Source: Tritrichomonas musculus (taxonomy: Eukaryota > Parabasalia > Tritrichomonadida > Tritrichomonadidae). From it: a stretch of DNA of 64,000 nucleotides. The position numbers and the translations under genes are program-made. Where the stretch lies: NCBI GenBank assembly GCA_039105265.1, contig JAPFFF010000005.1, forward strand, positions 1,178,001 through 1,242,000, in the 5' to 3' direction. Shown piece after piece: positions 19,507 through 27,831 of the stretch. Under the pieces are notes generated by a model, which saw nothing but the letters and a program-made list of their open reading frames with translations, searched no databases and was not told the origin of the DNA. The stretch's first letter is position 1, and every line of letters starts with the position of its first letter.

Positions 19507-20617
19507 TTATCGATATCCTCGCTTTTAACTCCGGATGCTATTTTATCTGTACGTCCAAGATTTGGGAAAACTGCTTTTCTCTCTACATATGTGTAATAAA
19601 AACTTTTTTTAGTGGATTCCTATTGACCTGGCATTCGTGATGCAATAAATATCCATTATTACCCGTATAATTTTACGAGATTTATAATTTTGGGTCTTCT
19701 TTATCGGACAAACGATCCAAAGTTTTAAACTTTTTTCTTTTGGCCAATAAGAAAATAATTATAATTTGACTAAAAAATAATCGTTTCTCACATTTTCAAA
19801 AGTTTACGTTATTCAAAAATTAATTAATTATTTGAAAAAAAAAATGTAAAAAAATTTATGTAAAAGAATATAAGGTATTAAATAATATTTTATCAAACCA
19901 CAATTTTTTTTTAATTTGGTAATGGATGAAGATAACCGATTATTTTTTTCAATTTTTTTATACTTATAAAACAATAACATCTTACCATTTGATATAAAAT
20001 GAATATTATTTCATTAATATATATTTAATTTTTTAAAATTCAATAAATATATGAAGATAAACATGTTTCAAATAATAAAGCAAGATCTGATATAATATTT
20101 TCAAATATTTGAAAGAATTTATTCAAAATAATAAGATTCACAGAAATTAAAAATCCATAAAATTTCTTCTGAAAAATAATTGATAATATTTTTTCAATTT
20201 TTTTGAGAAAATTTATTCAATTTATTCACTTTTTCATAGAATTGTGTAAGAGATGAACATTATTTTATTGAGTTTAAATTCCTTCTCAAACGTTCACTCC
20301 AGATATAAACTCGTTCAAAAATCTCAATGTCAAATTTTTAAACTGATAATCGAGTATCAGAAACAACAAAATGACACTTTTGAAATCGTTTCTCAAAATA
20401 GCAAGCCTAGCATCAGTTTATTCTTGAAATTATTTGAATATAATCCAAATAATTTTTTATTTAATTAAAAAAACCCAATTTCTTATGGAAATAATTGACT
20501 AAAGTCCATATACTGGCAAATACAATTAATCCAAATAATAATTTTCGATTTTTTTTAAAAAATGTTACGAAAATTAAACGGTCGATTATTAATTGAAAAT
20601 TTAGGTATTGAAATAAG

Positions 20618-20875
20618 ATGGGTTGCTTTACAAGTCTTTGTAATGACCAAAGCAAAGACAAAGATCTTGAAGAAGAAAATGGACAATTCGAAGCTCTTGT
20701 TGTATCAGGAAATGCATCAAATCCTAATCCAATGGGAAAAGAATTAAGTGATGATGGAATTCCATTATTTGCTCCTGCTCCATCAGATGATGACATTATA
20801 ATGTCATCTGATTCAGAAATAATTGACGATGAATCAGATCATTCTAAGCAAGAAAATGACGAAGCCGAAAATTAA
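20618..20875 (+). CDS. Small acidic protein with an N-terminal myristoylation/palmitoylation signal
   Basis: An 85-residue protein that begins MGCFTS. Gly2 followed by Cys3 and a small residue at position 6 fits the N-myristoyltransferase recognition pattern with an adjacent palmitoylation cysteine, as in LAMTOR1 or some small membrane anchors. The remainder is very acidic and disordered, rich in Asp, Glu, Ser, Asn and Pro (DDIIMSSDSEIIDDESD). Codon choice and residue mix resemble real genes here rather than random AT-rich frames. A competing frame (20562-20747) is unlike a protein. No homology is recognised. It is likely a peripheral membrane peptide or adaptor; role unknown. Confidence 0.6.
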   Translation: MGCFTSLCNDQSKDKDLEEENGQFEALVVSGNASNPNPMGKELSDDGIPLFAPAPSDDDIIMSSDSEIIDDESDHSKQENDEAEN

Positions 20876-21092
20876 TTTTTTCGGTAAAGGCGTAAAGAAG
20901 CAATGCACAACCATCAAAATTTGAAAAACAATTTCAAATTAATGTGCAACATTATACGAGTCTTGTTACTTTCATTCTATCACATGAATGAAAAATATTT
21001 TTCAATATAAATTTTGTTAGTACTTAAAAATTTATTCTATCAAAAAGTTTATGGTTTTTTGAGCAAAATTTTCAATTTTAACGCAAAGTATA

Positions 21093-23228
21093 ATGAAAAA
21101 TCGTCGATCAAAAAAGAAAAAAAATCCAAAAGACAACTCTGGCTCCATTGATATAGAATCTCCACATACTTTAAAAAGAAATTCTTTTGGTGATCCTTTT
21201 AAAATACCATGCCATCAAGTAGATAAAATTATTGATTCATCTCCAATGGAAGAAACAGATAGATCAGAACTAAAAAATGGACTTCTTTCATTCTACGAAG
21301 CTCTTAAATTACTTTTAAATGATATTGAAAATGCAAAAACTCAAACAGAAGACCAAGAATCGACAGTTAATTTTATCCAACTTATGCAAGGATGGAATGC
21401 CTATAAAACAGATTTGGTTAATTCACTAAAAAGCCCTAAAAGAACTGATTACATAAATTTTGTTCACAATGAACTTCTTAAAATTGCAGTTTCTGTTGAC
21501 CGCCTTCTTGACCATCCTCCAATAACCCCAGAATTTCGTGTTCATGGACCAAAGTTAACTGAACTTTTATCAACACAAACAACAAATATACTGAAAATGT
21601 TTCGAAAACTATTTGATCATCTTCTAGCTGATGATCAAGTTAAAATTGAAATTATTGATGCAGCTCGAAACCCATTGCGAAAACTCCGTCAGGAGTTAAA
21701 AACAAAATATAAATTTTTTTTCCTTGAAGATAAGGACAAACCAAATGAACTTTATTCAATTTTTTTAAAGTATTTTGATAGGGTTCTTAAAAAAACACAA
21801 CATTTTTCAGTTTCTCACAGTGATGAAATTCCAATTCCTATTCAACAAATTGACAAAAGTCTTACACAACTTCAACAACTGATTGCAAATCCTGGTTTGC
21901 AGGATGAAAACGATCCCAAGGCTCTATTTAATTTAGATTTCACAAACGATTCTGCATCATATATCAGAAACAATCTGCAAATGCAATTTGATGCCACGAG
22001 CAGTGCCACAGGCCTCTCTATTTACAATTTTAACCTTCATGTTTCTGATGGATATTCCCAAGTTACTGGCTTAGAAAACTTTTTAAAAAATAATGTTAGT
22101 TATGCTGGCGATGATCAAAGATCAATTGTAACCTCGATGCGTGATAAGGCAAGGCTAACTGCTAAATGGTACAAAATGCCACTTTTTGAGACTCTAGATT
22201 TAACAATTAAAAAGCTTGATGAAAGAGCTGCAATGATAGCTGCGAGATTTACAGAAGACAATATCGATAAACAATCTGACTTTGATGATTTATATGGCGA
22301 AAAAGAAGAACTTGAAAAACAAATTGAAAATGCATTGAAATGGACAGACCAATCAAAAGAAAGACTTTCAAAACAAAAGCAAAAGTTAAGTTCATTACAG
22401 AGAAGTATAGATGAAATGATGAAAGACTTCTTCCCAAATTTAAAAACAAGTTCAAATACACCATTAAATAATTTAAAAATCGATTTTTCTAATGAAAATG
22501 ATGCTATTTACCAGTTTCAAAAATTGAAATCTTACATTTCAAGAAGAATGAATGAGCTAACATTTGAAAAAGAAGAATTGATTGAAGCTGATGTAATTCA
22601 AAAGACAACAGGATCATCTATGTTTGATGATGAAATTGCTATCACACAATCTATTATTAAACAGCATGAATTAATGCTTCAGCAAATTAAAGAATTACGA
22701 ATTGAAAATCTGAGAATTAAAGCGGAGAATGAAGAAATTGAAAAAGAAAATTTTGAAAAACAAGGCCAATGTAATGATATATCCGAAAAAATTGATATCC
22801 TTGATGTAAAAATTACAAAATTAAAAACTAAATTCTTGAAAAGAAATAAAAAAATAGAATGGTTATCGGGTGAAGTTAAGAGACTCAAATTCGAAAATGA
22901 GCATATGAACGAGATTGAACAAAAAAACAAAGAAAAATTTGAGGCAAAAATTGCAGAAATAAATGAAGAAACCAAAAAATTGACAAAACTTTCATATAGA
23001 CTTCCTCAAGTATTACAAGACTCAATAAATAAGAATGCTGAAATGGAAAATGTTGTTATTCCTGATTTAAGCTATAAAATAGAGAAATTAGCTGGCATTT
23101 TAAAGTACCAAAAAAGACAAGCAATGATCATCAAACAAAAAACTAAAAATCTTCAGATTCATGCCTTATCAAAAGAAGTTAATCGTGTTTTTAAAGCACA
23201 GAAACAAGAAGATATTAATACCGATTAA
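21093..23228 (+). CDS. Large coiled-coil protein of unknown function
   Basis: A 711-residue protein. It starts with a strongly basic stretch (KNRRSKKKKNPK) and a Ser-rich region. Residues about 60-340 are helical without heptads (…DHPPITPEFRVHGPKLTELL…). Long coiled coils follow from about 375 to the C-terminus (for example EKEELEKQIENALKWTDQSKE and RIENLRIKAENEEIEKENFE). No enzyme or membrane motif is present. The start is the first ATG and is preceded by TTTCAATTTTA, which may be an Inr. Coiled-coil proteins of this kind are common among trichomonad cytoskeleton and basal-body proteins, but that role is a guess. Confidence 0.8.
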   Translation: MKNRRSKKKKNPKDNSGSIDIESPHTLKRNSFGDPFKIPCHQVDKIIDSSPMEETDRSELKNGLLSFYEALKLLLNDIENAKTQTEDQESTVNFIQLMQGWNAYKTDLVNSLKSPKRTDYINFVHNELLKIAVSVDRLLDHPPITPEFRVHGPKLTELLSTQTTNILKMFRKLFDHLLADDQVKIEIIDAARNPLRKLRQELKTKYKFFFLEDKDKPNELYSIFLKYFDRVLKKTQHFSVSHSDEIPIPIQQIDKSLTQLQQLIANPGLQDENDPKALFNLDFTNDSASYIRNNLQMQFDATSSATGLSIYNFNLHVSDGYSQVTGLENFLKNNVSYAGDDQRSIVTSMRDKARLTAKWYKMPLFETLDLTIKKLDERAAMIAARFTEDNIDKQSDFDDLYGEKEELEKQIENALKWTDQSKERLSKQKQKLSSLQRSIDEMMKDFFPNLKTSSNTPLNNLKIDFSNENDAIYQFQKLKSYISRRMNELTFEKEELIEADVIQKTTGSSMFDDEIAITQSIIKQHELMLQQIKELRIENLRIKAENEEIEKENFEKQGQCNDISEKIDILDVKITKLKTKFLKRNKKIEWLSGEVKRLKFENEHMNEIEQKNKEKFEAKIAEINEETKKLTKLSYRLPQVLQDSINKNAEMENVVIPDLSYKIEKLAGILKYQKRQAMIIKQKTKNLQIHALSKEVNRVFKAQKQEDINTD

Positions 23229-23630
23229 TTTATTATTTTTTGTTCTGTAATTTATTATAAATGTTTTGTATGTATCTCTCTCTTTTTTTTTTTTTTTATG
23301 CAGCAGAAGTTAAATTTATCCTAAGTTTTTTGATTGGTGAAAAAAAATATTTATGACCATTATTTTTAATCTGTTTTCTTTAATGAAGAGTCTGCTTCAA
23401 GTAAATCGCCATTTTCAAAAAAATCGTTTCAATAATATAATTTTTCCCATGTGTATATCTTGAAAATTTAATCATAAAAACAATTAAGTTAGCGCATAAT
23501 TATAATTAACATTTATTATAAATATTAGATCTTAAATAAAAAAGTAAATATTTCATTTAGAATGAATGATAAAAATATTTTTTTATTCTCTTTTTTTTAT
23601 TCGTTTAGTAATTTTTATATATAAAGTGTC
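23229..23630. other. Intergenic spacer
   Basis: About 400 bp, AT-rich with a pyrimidine tract (about 23274-23299). No gene seen. Confidence 0.5.
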
Positions 23631-24845
23631 ATGTCAGGCATCGAAAAGCCTTTCAAGAGAGGATATACATTTGTAAAATATGACATATTACGGCTAATTG
23701 GCCAAGGGGGATTTTCTTATATTTATCATGTTAGGTATAATAATCAAAAATACGCCTTAAAGGTTGAATCAAAGTCAATTCGTAAACCAAAGCTCGAAAA
23801 TGAAATCGAAATTTTAAGAATAATTCATGTTTCTAATTTTTTCCCAGATTTTATTGAAAGTGGTGAAACTGAAAAATATAACTACTACTTGATGCAAATA
23901 CTAGGACCAAATTTAACAACTATTCGTAAAAGACTCCCAGAACAAAGATTTTCACTTGCTTCGACACTTCTTTTGTCACTTCATATGCTTCGATGTATTG
24001 AAGAATTTCATAACTGCGGCTACATTCACCGTGATATAAAACCAGCTAACTTTTTAGTTAAATCAAGTCGTGAATTTCCTCTCACTCTTATTGATTTTGG
24101 TTTAGCTCGCTTACACATTCAAACTTCACGCCATCCATTTGAAGTTAGTGATTACGAATATGAAAACGATGCAAACTTTAACAATAATACTGGGCAAAGT
24201 GATAAAGTTCCCATTCCTGCTCGACCAAAGGCAGGATTTGTTGGAACATTACGCTACTGCTCATTGACGGCACATGAATGTCATGACCTTGGAAGACGAG
24301 ATGATCTTATTAGCTGGTTTTTTTCATCTGTTGAACTATTCAAAGGAGAACTGCCATGGAGCAATCCAAACTTGGATCGTGACGCTGTCAAGAATCTAAA
24401 AAAAGAATACTGCACTTTCACAACAGCAGCAGAAAGTAATGAGGAACTGCATGAATTTGAAATTAGTCCAACAAAACCTGTCTTAAAGCTTTGTATCGGA
24501 ATGCCAACAGAGTTTACATCAATTTGGAATTTGATAGATGAATATAAATATGAATCTAAACCAGATTACAAAATGATATTTTCATTAATTCATCGTGCAA
24601 TGAAAAAGAATAAGGTAAAATATGAAAATCATCTCGATTGGGTAGACAAATTAACACCGGAAGAGAAAGAACGAATTTCTCTCGTAGAAATGGATCCTTC
24701 TCAACATGACTATGACGTATTCAGATATAAAGATAAAGAGCTACCTAAGATCAATGATGGAGATGATTTTGATAAAGGATGCAAATGCTGCCAATGCTGC
24801 CAATGCTGCCAATGCTGCAAATGTGGCAAATGCTTACTTATTTGA
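23631..24845 (+). CDS. CK1-like kinase with cysteine-rich, CaaX-like tail
   Basis: A 404-residue CK1-family kinase. The glycine loop is IGQGGFSYIY (23-32), the ATP lysine is Lys44 (ALKVE), the catalytic loop is HRDIKPANF (133-141) and the metal-binding motif is DFG (155-157). The SLTAHECHDLG and RRDDL segments are CK1-like. An insertion of about 35 residues rich in Asp and Asn follows the DFG region (about 165-200). The C-terminus ends in tandem CCQ triplets followed by CCKCGKCLLI. The final CLLI has the form of a CaaX prenylation motif, and the cysteine pairs could be palmitoylated. Membrane attachment is therefore likely. The DNA of this tail is a 9-bp tandem repeat (TGCTGCCAA). The catalytic residues look intact. 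Confidence 0.9.
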   Translation: MSGIEKPFKRGYTFVKYDILRLIGQGGFSYIYHVRYNNQKYALKVESKSIRKPKLENEIEILRIIHVSNFFPDFIESGETEKYNYYLMQILGPNLTTIRKRLPEQRFSLASTLLLSLHMLRCIEEFHNCGYIHRDIKPANFLVKSSREFPLTLIDFGLARLHIQTSRHPFEVSDYEYENDANFNNNTGQSDKVPIPARPKAGFVGTLRYCSLTAHECHDLGRRDDLISWFFSSVELFKGELPWSNPNLDRDAVKNLKKEYCTFTTAAESNEELHEFEISPTKPVLKLCIGMPTEFTSIWNLIDEYKYESKPDYKMIFSLIHRAMKKNKVKYENHLDWVDKLTPEEKERISLVEMDPSQHDYDVFRYKDKELPKINDGDDFDKGCKCCQCCQCCQCCKCGKCLLI

Positions 24846-25192
24846 TACGCTCTGCGATTTTTATTTGTTTGACATTATTTATGTAAAGAATTTTTAAAGT
24901 TATTAAAATTTTTTTTATTCGTTCCTTCTTTTAGAAAAGAACATATGATTATATTTTTGCATCTTGCTTAAAATAATACAATATTTTTCAACTTGCCCAG
25001 AATAGTAAATTAATATCCATATTTCTTTTATTCGTTCCTTCCTTTATTTCTTTTCTAAGAAAATTCTATCTTTGCTAAAGATAAAGAATTTTTAACTTTA
25101 TCTTCATAAACTATATTACATATTAATATACTTGCTTTTTATGAAAATTTGTTATCCTAAAAAATAGCACTTTTTATAATCTAATATACAAA
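24846..25192. other. Intergenic spacer
   Basis: AT-rich. The phrase TTTATTCGTTCCTTC occurs twice (near 24914 and 25028). No gene seen. Confidence 0.45.
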
Positions 25193-26266
25193 ATGAATCC
25201 ACAACAAAGGGCAATGCCTAAAAAAGAGAACCGACTCTCAGATCAATATGAAAAGATAGACAAAGATCCAGTTGGGAGTGGTACTTATGGTGAGGTTTGG
25301 CGTTGTCGCTCAAAAACTGACGAAAAAAAGATAGTTAGTGTTAAACAATCAAAAATTGAAAACGAAGATTGCAGTCTTACTCCGTCAATTTTTCGTGAAC
25401 TCGTTCTTCTTTCAGAGATTAATTATCCTCATATTATTCATATAACATCGAAAGATATATTTTGCGAATTCGAAAACAAAACTCTTTCTTTTGCCTATAC
25501 ATACGGCGCAATTGATGTAAGAAAAATGATTCAGTTTTACTATAAAGAAAAAAAAAAAATGGATCCTGTTGTATCAAAATCAATTTTATTTCAGCTTCTT
25601 TTAGCTTTAGATCACTTACACAAACGTTCTATTGCGCATTGCGATCTTACACCATCTAATCTTCTGCTTATGTCCCCTGATAGCTCGATTCCAGGAATTA
25701 TTAAATTAATTGATTTTGGTTTATCGAGGGTTATTGAAAACTCAGGCCTTCAAAAAAATTACGGTGTTGTTACAGTATGGTATCGCGCACCAGAGCTTCT
25801 CCTTGGTGATAAAAACTATGATACAAAAATTGATATTTGGTCAGCAGGCTGCATTTTTGCTGAACTGATTGAACCTCGAACTGCCTTATTTGCTACACAA
25901 AAAAATCAAGAAAAAGATCCAACACAATTCAATCAACTTCAACTTCAAACAATCTGCGGTATTCTTGGACCCATTTCTGAAGCAGATATTCCACCAAGAT
26001 GCACTTTTCAAAATCAGTTAAAGCTAATTCGCCCAAGTCATCAATCAACATTAAGAAATTTATTCATGAATGTGAGCGATAATGCATTTGATTTGCTTTC
26101 AAAAATGCTTTGTTATAATCCAGCACATCGAATTAGTGCTCATGATGCATTGAGGCACCCTTACTTCAGCGAACCGCCGATTTGTGTAATGAATATATCA
26201 GGCCAAATTCCAATTGATGAGTGGAAAACATTAAAAAGCCTCGGATGCACAAAGACAGAATCATAG
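25193..26266 (+). CDS. CDK8-like cyclin-dependent kinase with altered catalytic loop
   Basis: A 357-residue CMGC kinase. It shows glycine loop VGSGTYGEV (27-35), ATP lysine Lys51 (VSVKQ), DFG (174-176) and a CDK-type activation segment VVTVWYRAPELLLG (192-205). KIDIWSAGCIFAEL follows. The segment KDPTQFNQLQLQTICGILG and the WYRAPELLLG context resemble CDK8/19 of the Mediator kinase module more than cell-cycle CDKs. The catalytic loop is unusual: HCDLTPSN (149-156) instead of HRDLKPxN, so Arg is Cys and the phosphate-contacting Lys is Thr. The Asp (151) and Asn (156) are kept. Activity may be reduced or independent of activation-loop phosphorylation. The CDK8 assignment is inference from pattern. 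Confidence 0.82.
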   Translation: MNPQQRAMPKKENRLSDQYEKIDKDPVGSGTYGEVWRCRSKTDEKKIVSVKQSKIENEDCSLTPSIFRELVLLSEINYPHIIHITSKDIFCEFENKTLSFAYTYGAIDVRKMIQFYYKEKKKMDPVVSKSILFQLLLALDHLHKRSIAHCDLTPSNLLLMSPDSSIPGIIKLIDFGLSRVIENSGLQKNYGVVTVWYRAPELLLGDKNYDTKIDIWSAGCIFAELIEPRTALFATQKNQEKDPTQFNQLQLQTICGILGPISEADIPPRCTFQNQLKLIRPSHQSTLRNLFMNVSDNAFDLLSKMLCYNPAHRISAHDALRHPYFSEPPICVMNISGQIPIDEWKTLKSLGCTKTES

Positions 26267-26499
26267 AAATAGTTTTTTTTTTTTTTAATCATATCTATCA
26301 TTGTTATTTTATATATAAAAATTATTCGTTAACATTTTTTTTTTTTTTTTACTGCAGTTCATCTATATTTTCTTTTGATTTGAAGATTACATAATATTTT
26401 ATAATTAAACAAGTGGATACACAAGTTAAAAAAAAAATTCACCAATGTTGATTCACCATATTAAAGGCCAAATAATAAGAAAAAAAAATCCGCTAAATT

Positions 26500-27210
26500 T
26501 TACTCATTTTTTTTAGATACAAGTACACCACAAGAAGGAAGGGTTTTCCAAATTAACAAGAACTTTAAACTCATTAAAGGAACGTGTATATATTGGCATA
26601 TTGCAGAGATAGATAGAAAATTAATATTTGGAAAGGTGTTGGATAATATAATTGCGTACTTAGAAAACAAATATGATAATGTAATAAAGAAAATGCCACC
26701 GAAAGACCAGATCCTATTTAACAAAGTGACATTCAATTTTGCTTTCGTCATTTCAAAATCAACAATAAGATAATAAATTGTTAGAAAAATGATCATAACT
26801 CGATAACATGTTTGGCGAAAATATGGCATTTCATGTACTGTTACAGATGCCATACCAAGCATCCCAAAAAATGCAAATCCTGCACAAACGTTCATCAACC
26901 AACGTAGACAATAGGTTAATGGTTCTTTGTGGCACTTTTCAATTTTGCATTTTAATTTAATTATTCTATCAATTAATAGAAAGACGGGAAGGGCAAGCCA
27001 TGCTGTTAAATTCATACCTACTGAGTATACTCTTTTTTCAGGGAGTTGAACCATCACTTGGTTAATCTTTGGAAGACTATTGAAATGTAAAGAAAAATGA
27101 CCATTATATATTGAAAATAAAAACGCTGTAACTGTAACAAAAATAGGCATTATTGAAACGATGCATCCCAATACGAATGGGTTGTATAGTATAGGCTGAA
27201 AAGAATTCAT
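26500..27210 (-). CDS. FRAG1/DRAM/Sfk1-family-like multispanning membrane protein
   Basis: A 236-residue hydrophobic protein with about six predicted membrane helices (residues about 10-33, 65-85, 105-125, 135-150, 165-185, 200-220). The stretch LPKINQVMVQLPEKRVYSVG after the first helix, and the VHEMPYFRQTCYR turn, fit the layout of FRAG1/DRAM/PGAP2 proteins, some of which act in GPI-anchor remodelling in the Golgi. The identity is by layout and a few residues only. An Inr-like TCATTTATTA lies about seven bases before the ATG on this strand (27217-27226), which supports the start. The gene converges with the CDK8-like gene. Confidence 0.65.
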   Translation of the reverse strand: MNSFQPILYNPFVLGCIVSIMPIFVTVTAFLFSIYNGHFSLHFNSLPKINQVMVQLPEKRVYSVGMNLTAWLALPVFLLIDRIIKLKCKIEKCHKEPLTYCLRWLMNVCAGFAFFGMLGMASVTVHEMPYFRQTCYRVMIIFLTIYYLIVDFEMTKAKLNVTLLNRIWSFGGIFFITLSYLFSKYAIILSNTFPNINFLSISAICQYIHVPLMSLKFLLIWKTLPSCGVLVSKKNE

Positions 27211-27216
27211 ATCTTT

Positions 27217-27226
27217 TAATAAATGA
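27217..27226 (-). promoter_or_regulatory. Inr-like motif of the membrane-protein gene
   Basis: On the minus strand TCATTTATTA lies immediately upstream of the ATG at 27210. It matches the first part of the trichomonad initiator consensus. Confidence 0.5.
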
Positions 27227-27831
27227 AATGTAGTTAATTCTTGACCTTATTATTCTTTGAATTCCCTCAATTTTTTTTCAGTAGTTTGATAAGTTTATTT
27301 TATTTTACTTAATAATAAATTTTAATTTATCTTAGTAACAACCAATTTTTTTGTATTAGTTTTGTTTTTATATGATAAAACTAATAATATATATTTTATT
27401 TAAACTAATTATTTCCAATTTTCTTTTTTTTATAGTCAGAATTTAAAGTGTTTAAAAAAAATATTTTCAATTTTTAAAAAAGAAATTGAAATACCATAAT
27501 CTATCCTATTCAAAAATTTGATCGATATTTTTTTAATTTTAATTTTAACTCTCCAATCTTATATTTATACATTTAACTCACATTTTTATTGAGATTAGGA
27601 ACCTGCAATTAAATATTTTTGTATCTTATTATTATTTTTCCATATCAAGAATTTAGATTAAACTTTTAATTTTATAAAAAATGAAAAGCACCAGTAATCA
27701 TCAATATTTCATTACAATTTGGATACTTAAATTCAAGAAATAAACCAAGTTTAAAATAAAGAAGATGAATATTTAAAAGATATCATATAAATAATTTCAT
27801 ATTAGTAATAAATTTTTTTAAAAAAAATAAT
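27227..27831. other. AT-rich spacer
   Basis: Between two minus-strand genes. No gene, RNA or repeat recognised. Confidence 0.5.

Larger units (their letters stand above)
18279..20276 (-). mobile_element. Decayed Tc1/mariner-like element, split by another transposon
   Basis: The ends are TA-bounded inverted repeats of about 32 bp. The left end reads TAAACTTCATAAAATAATG and the right end, reversed, TAAACTCAATAAAATAATG; both continue into TTCATCTCTTACACAATT. The family resembles the element at 782-2223 in the start TAAACTT, in AATGTT and in the ACCTCT/ATCTCT motif. A short minus-strand frame at 19279-19506 is similar to the C-terminal transposase segment of that copy (NGHWNRVKQAYNQYR versus NGHWKQVKQIHNNYR). 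The remainder of the transposase gene is not readable. A second transposon (18405-19263) lies inside the left part. Confidence 0.65.
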
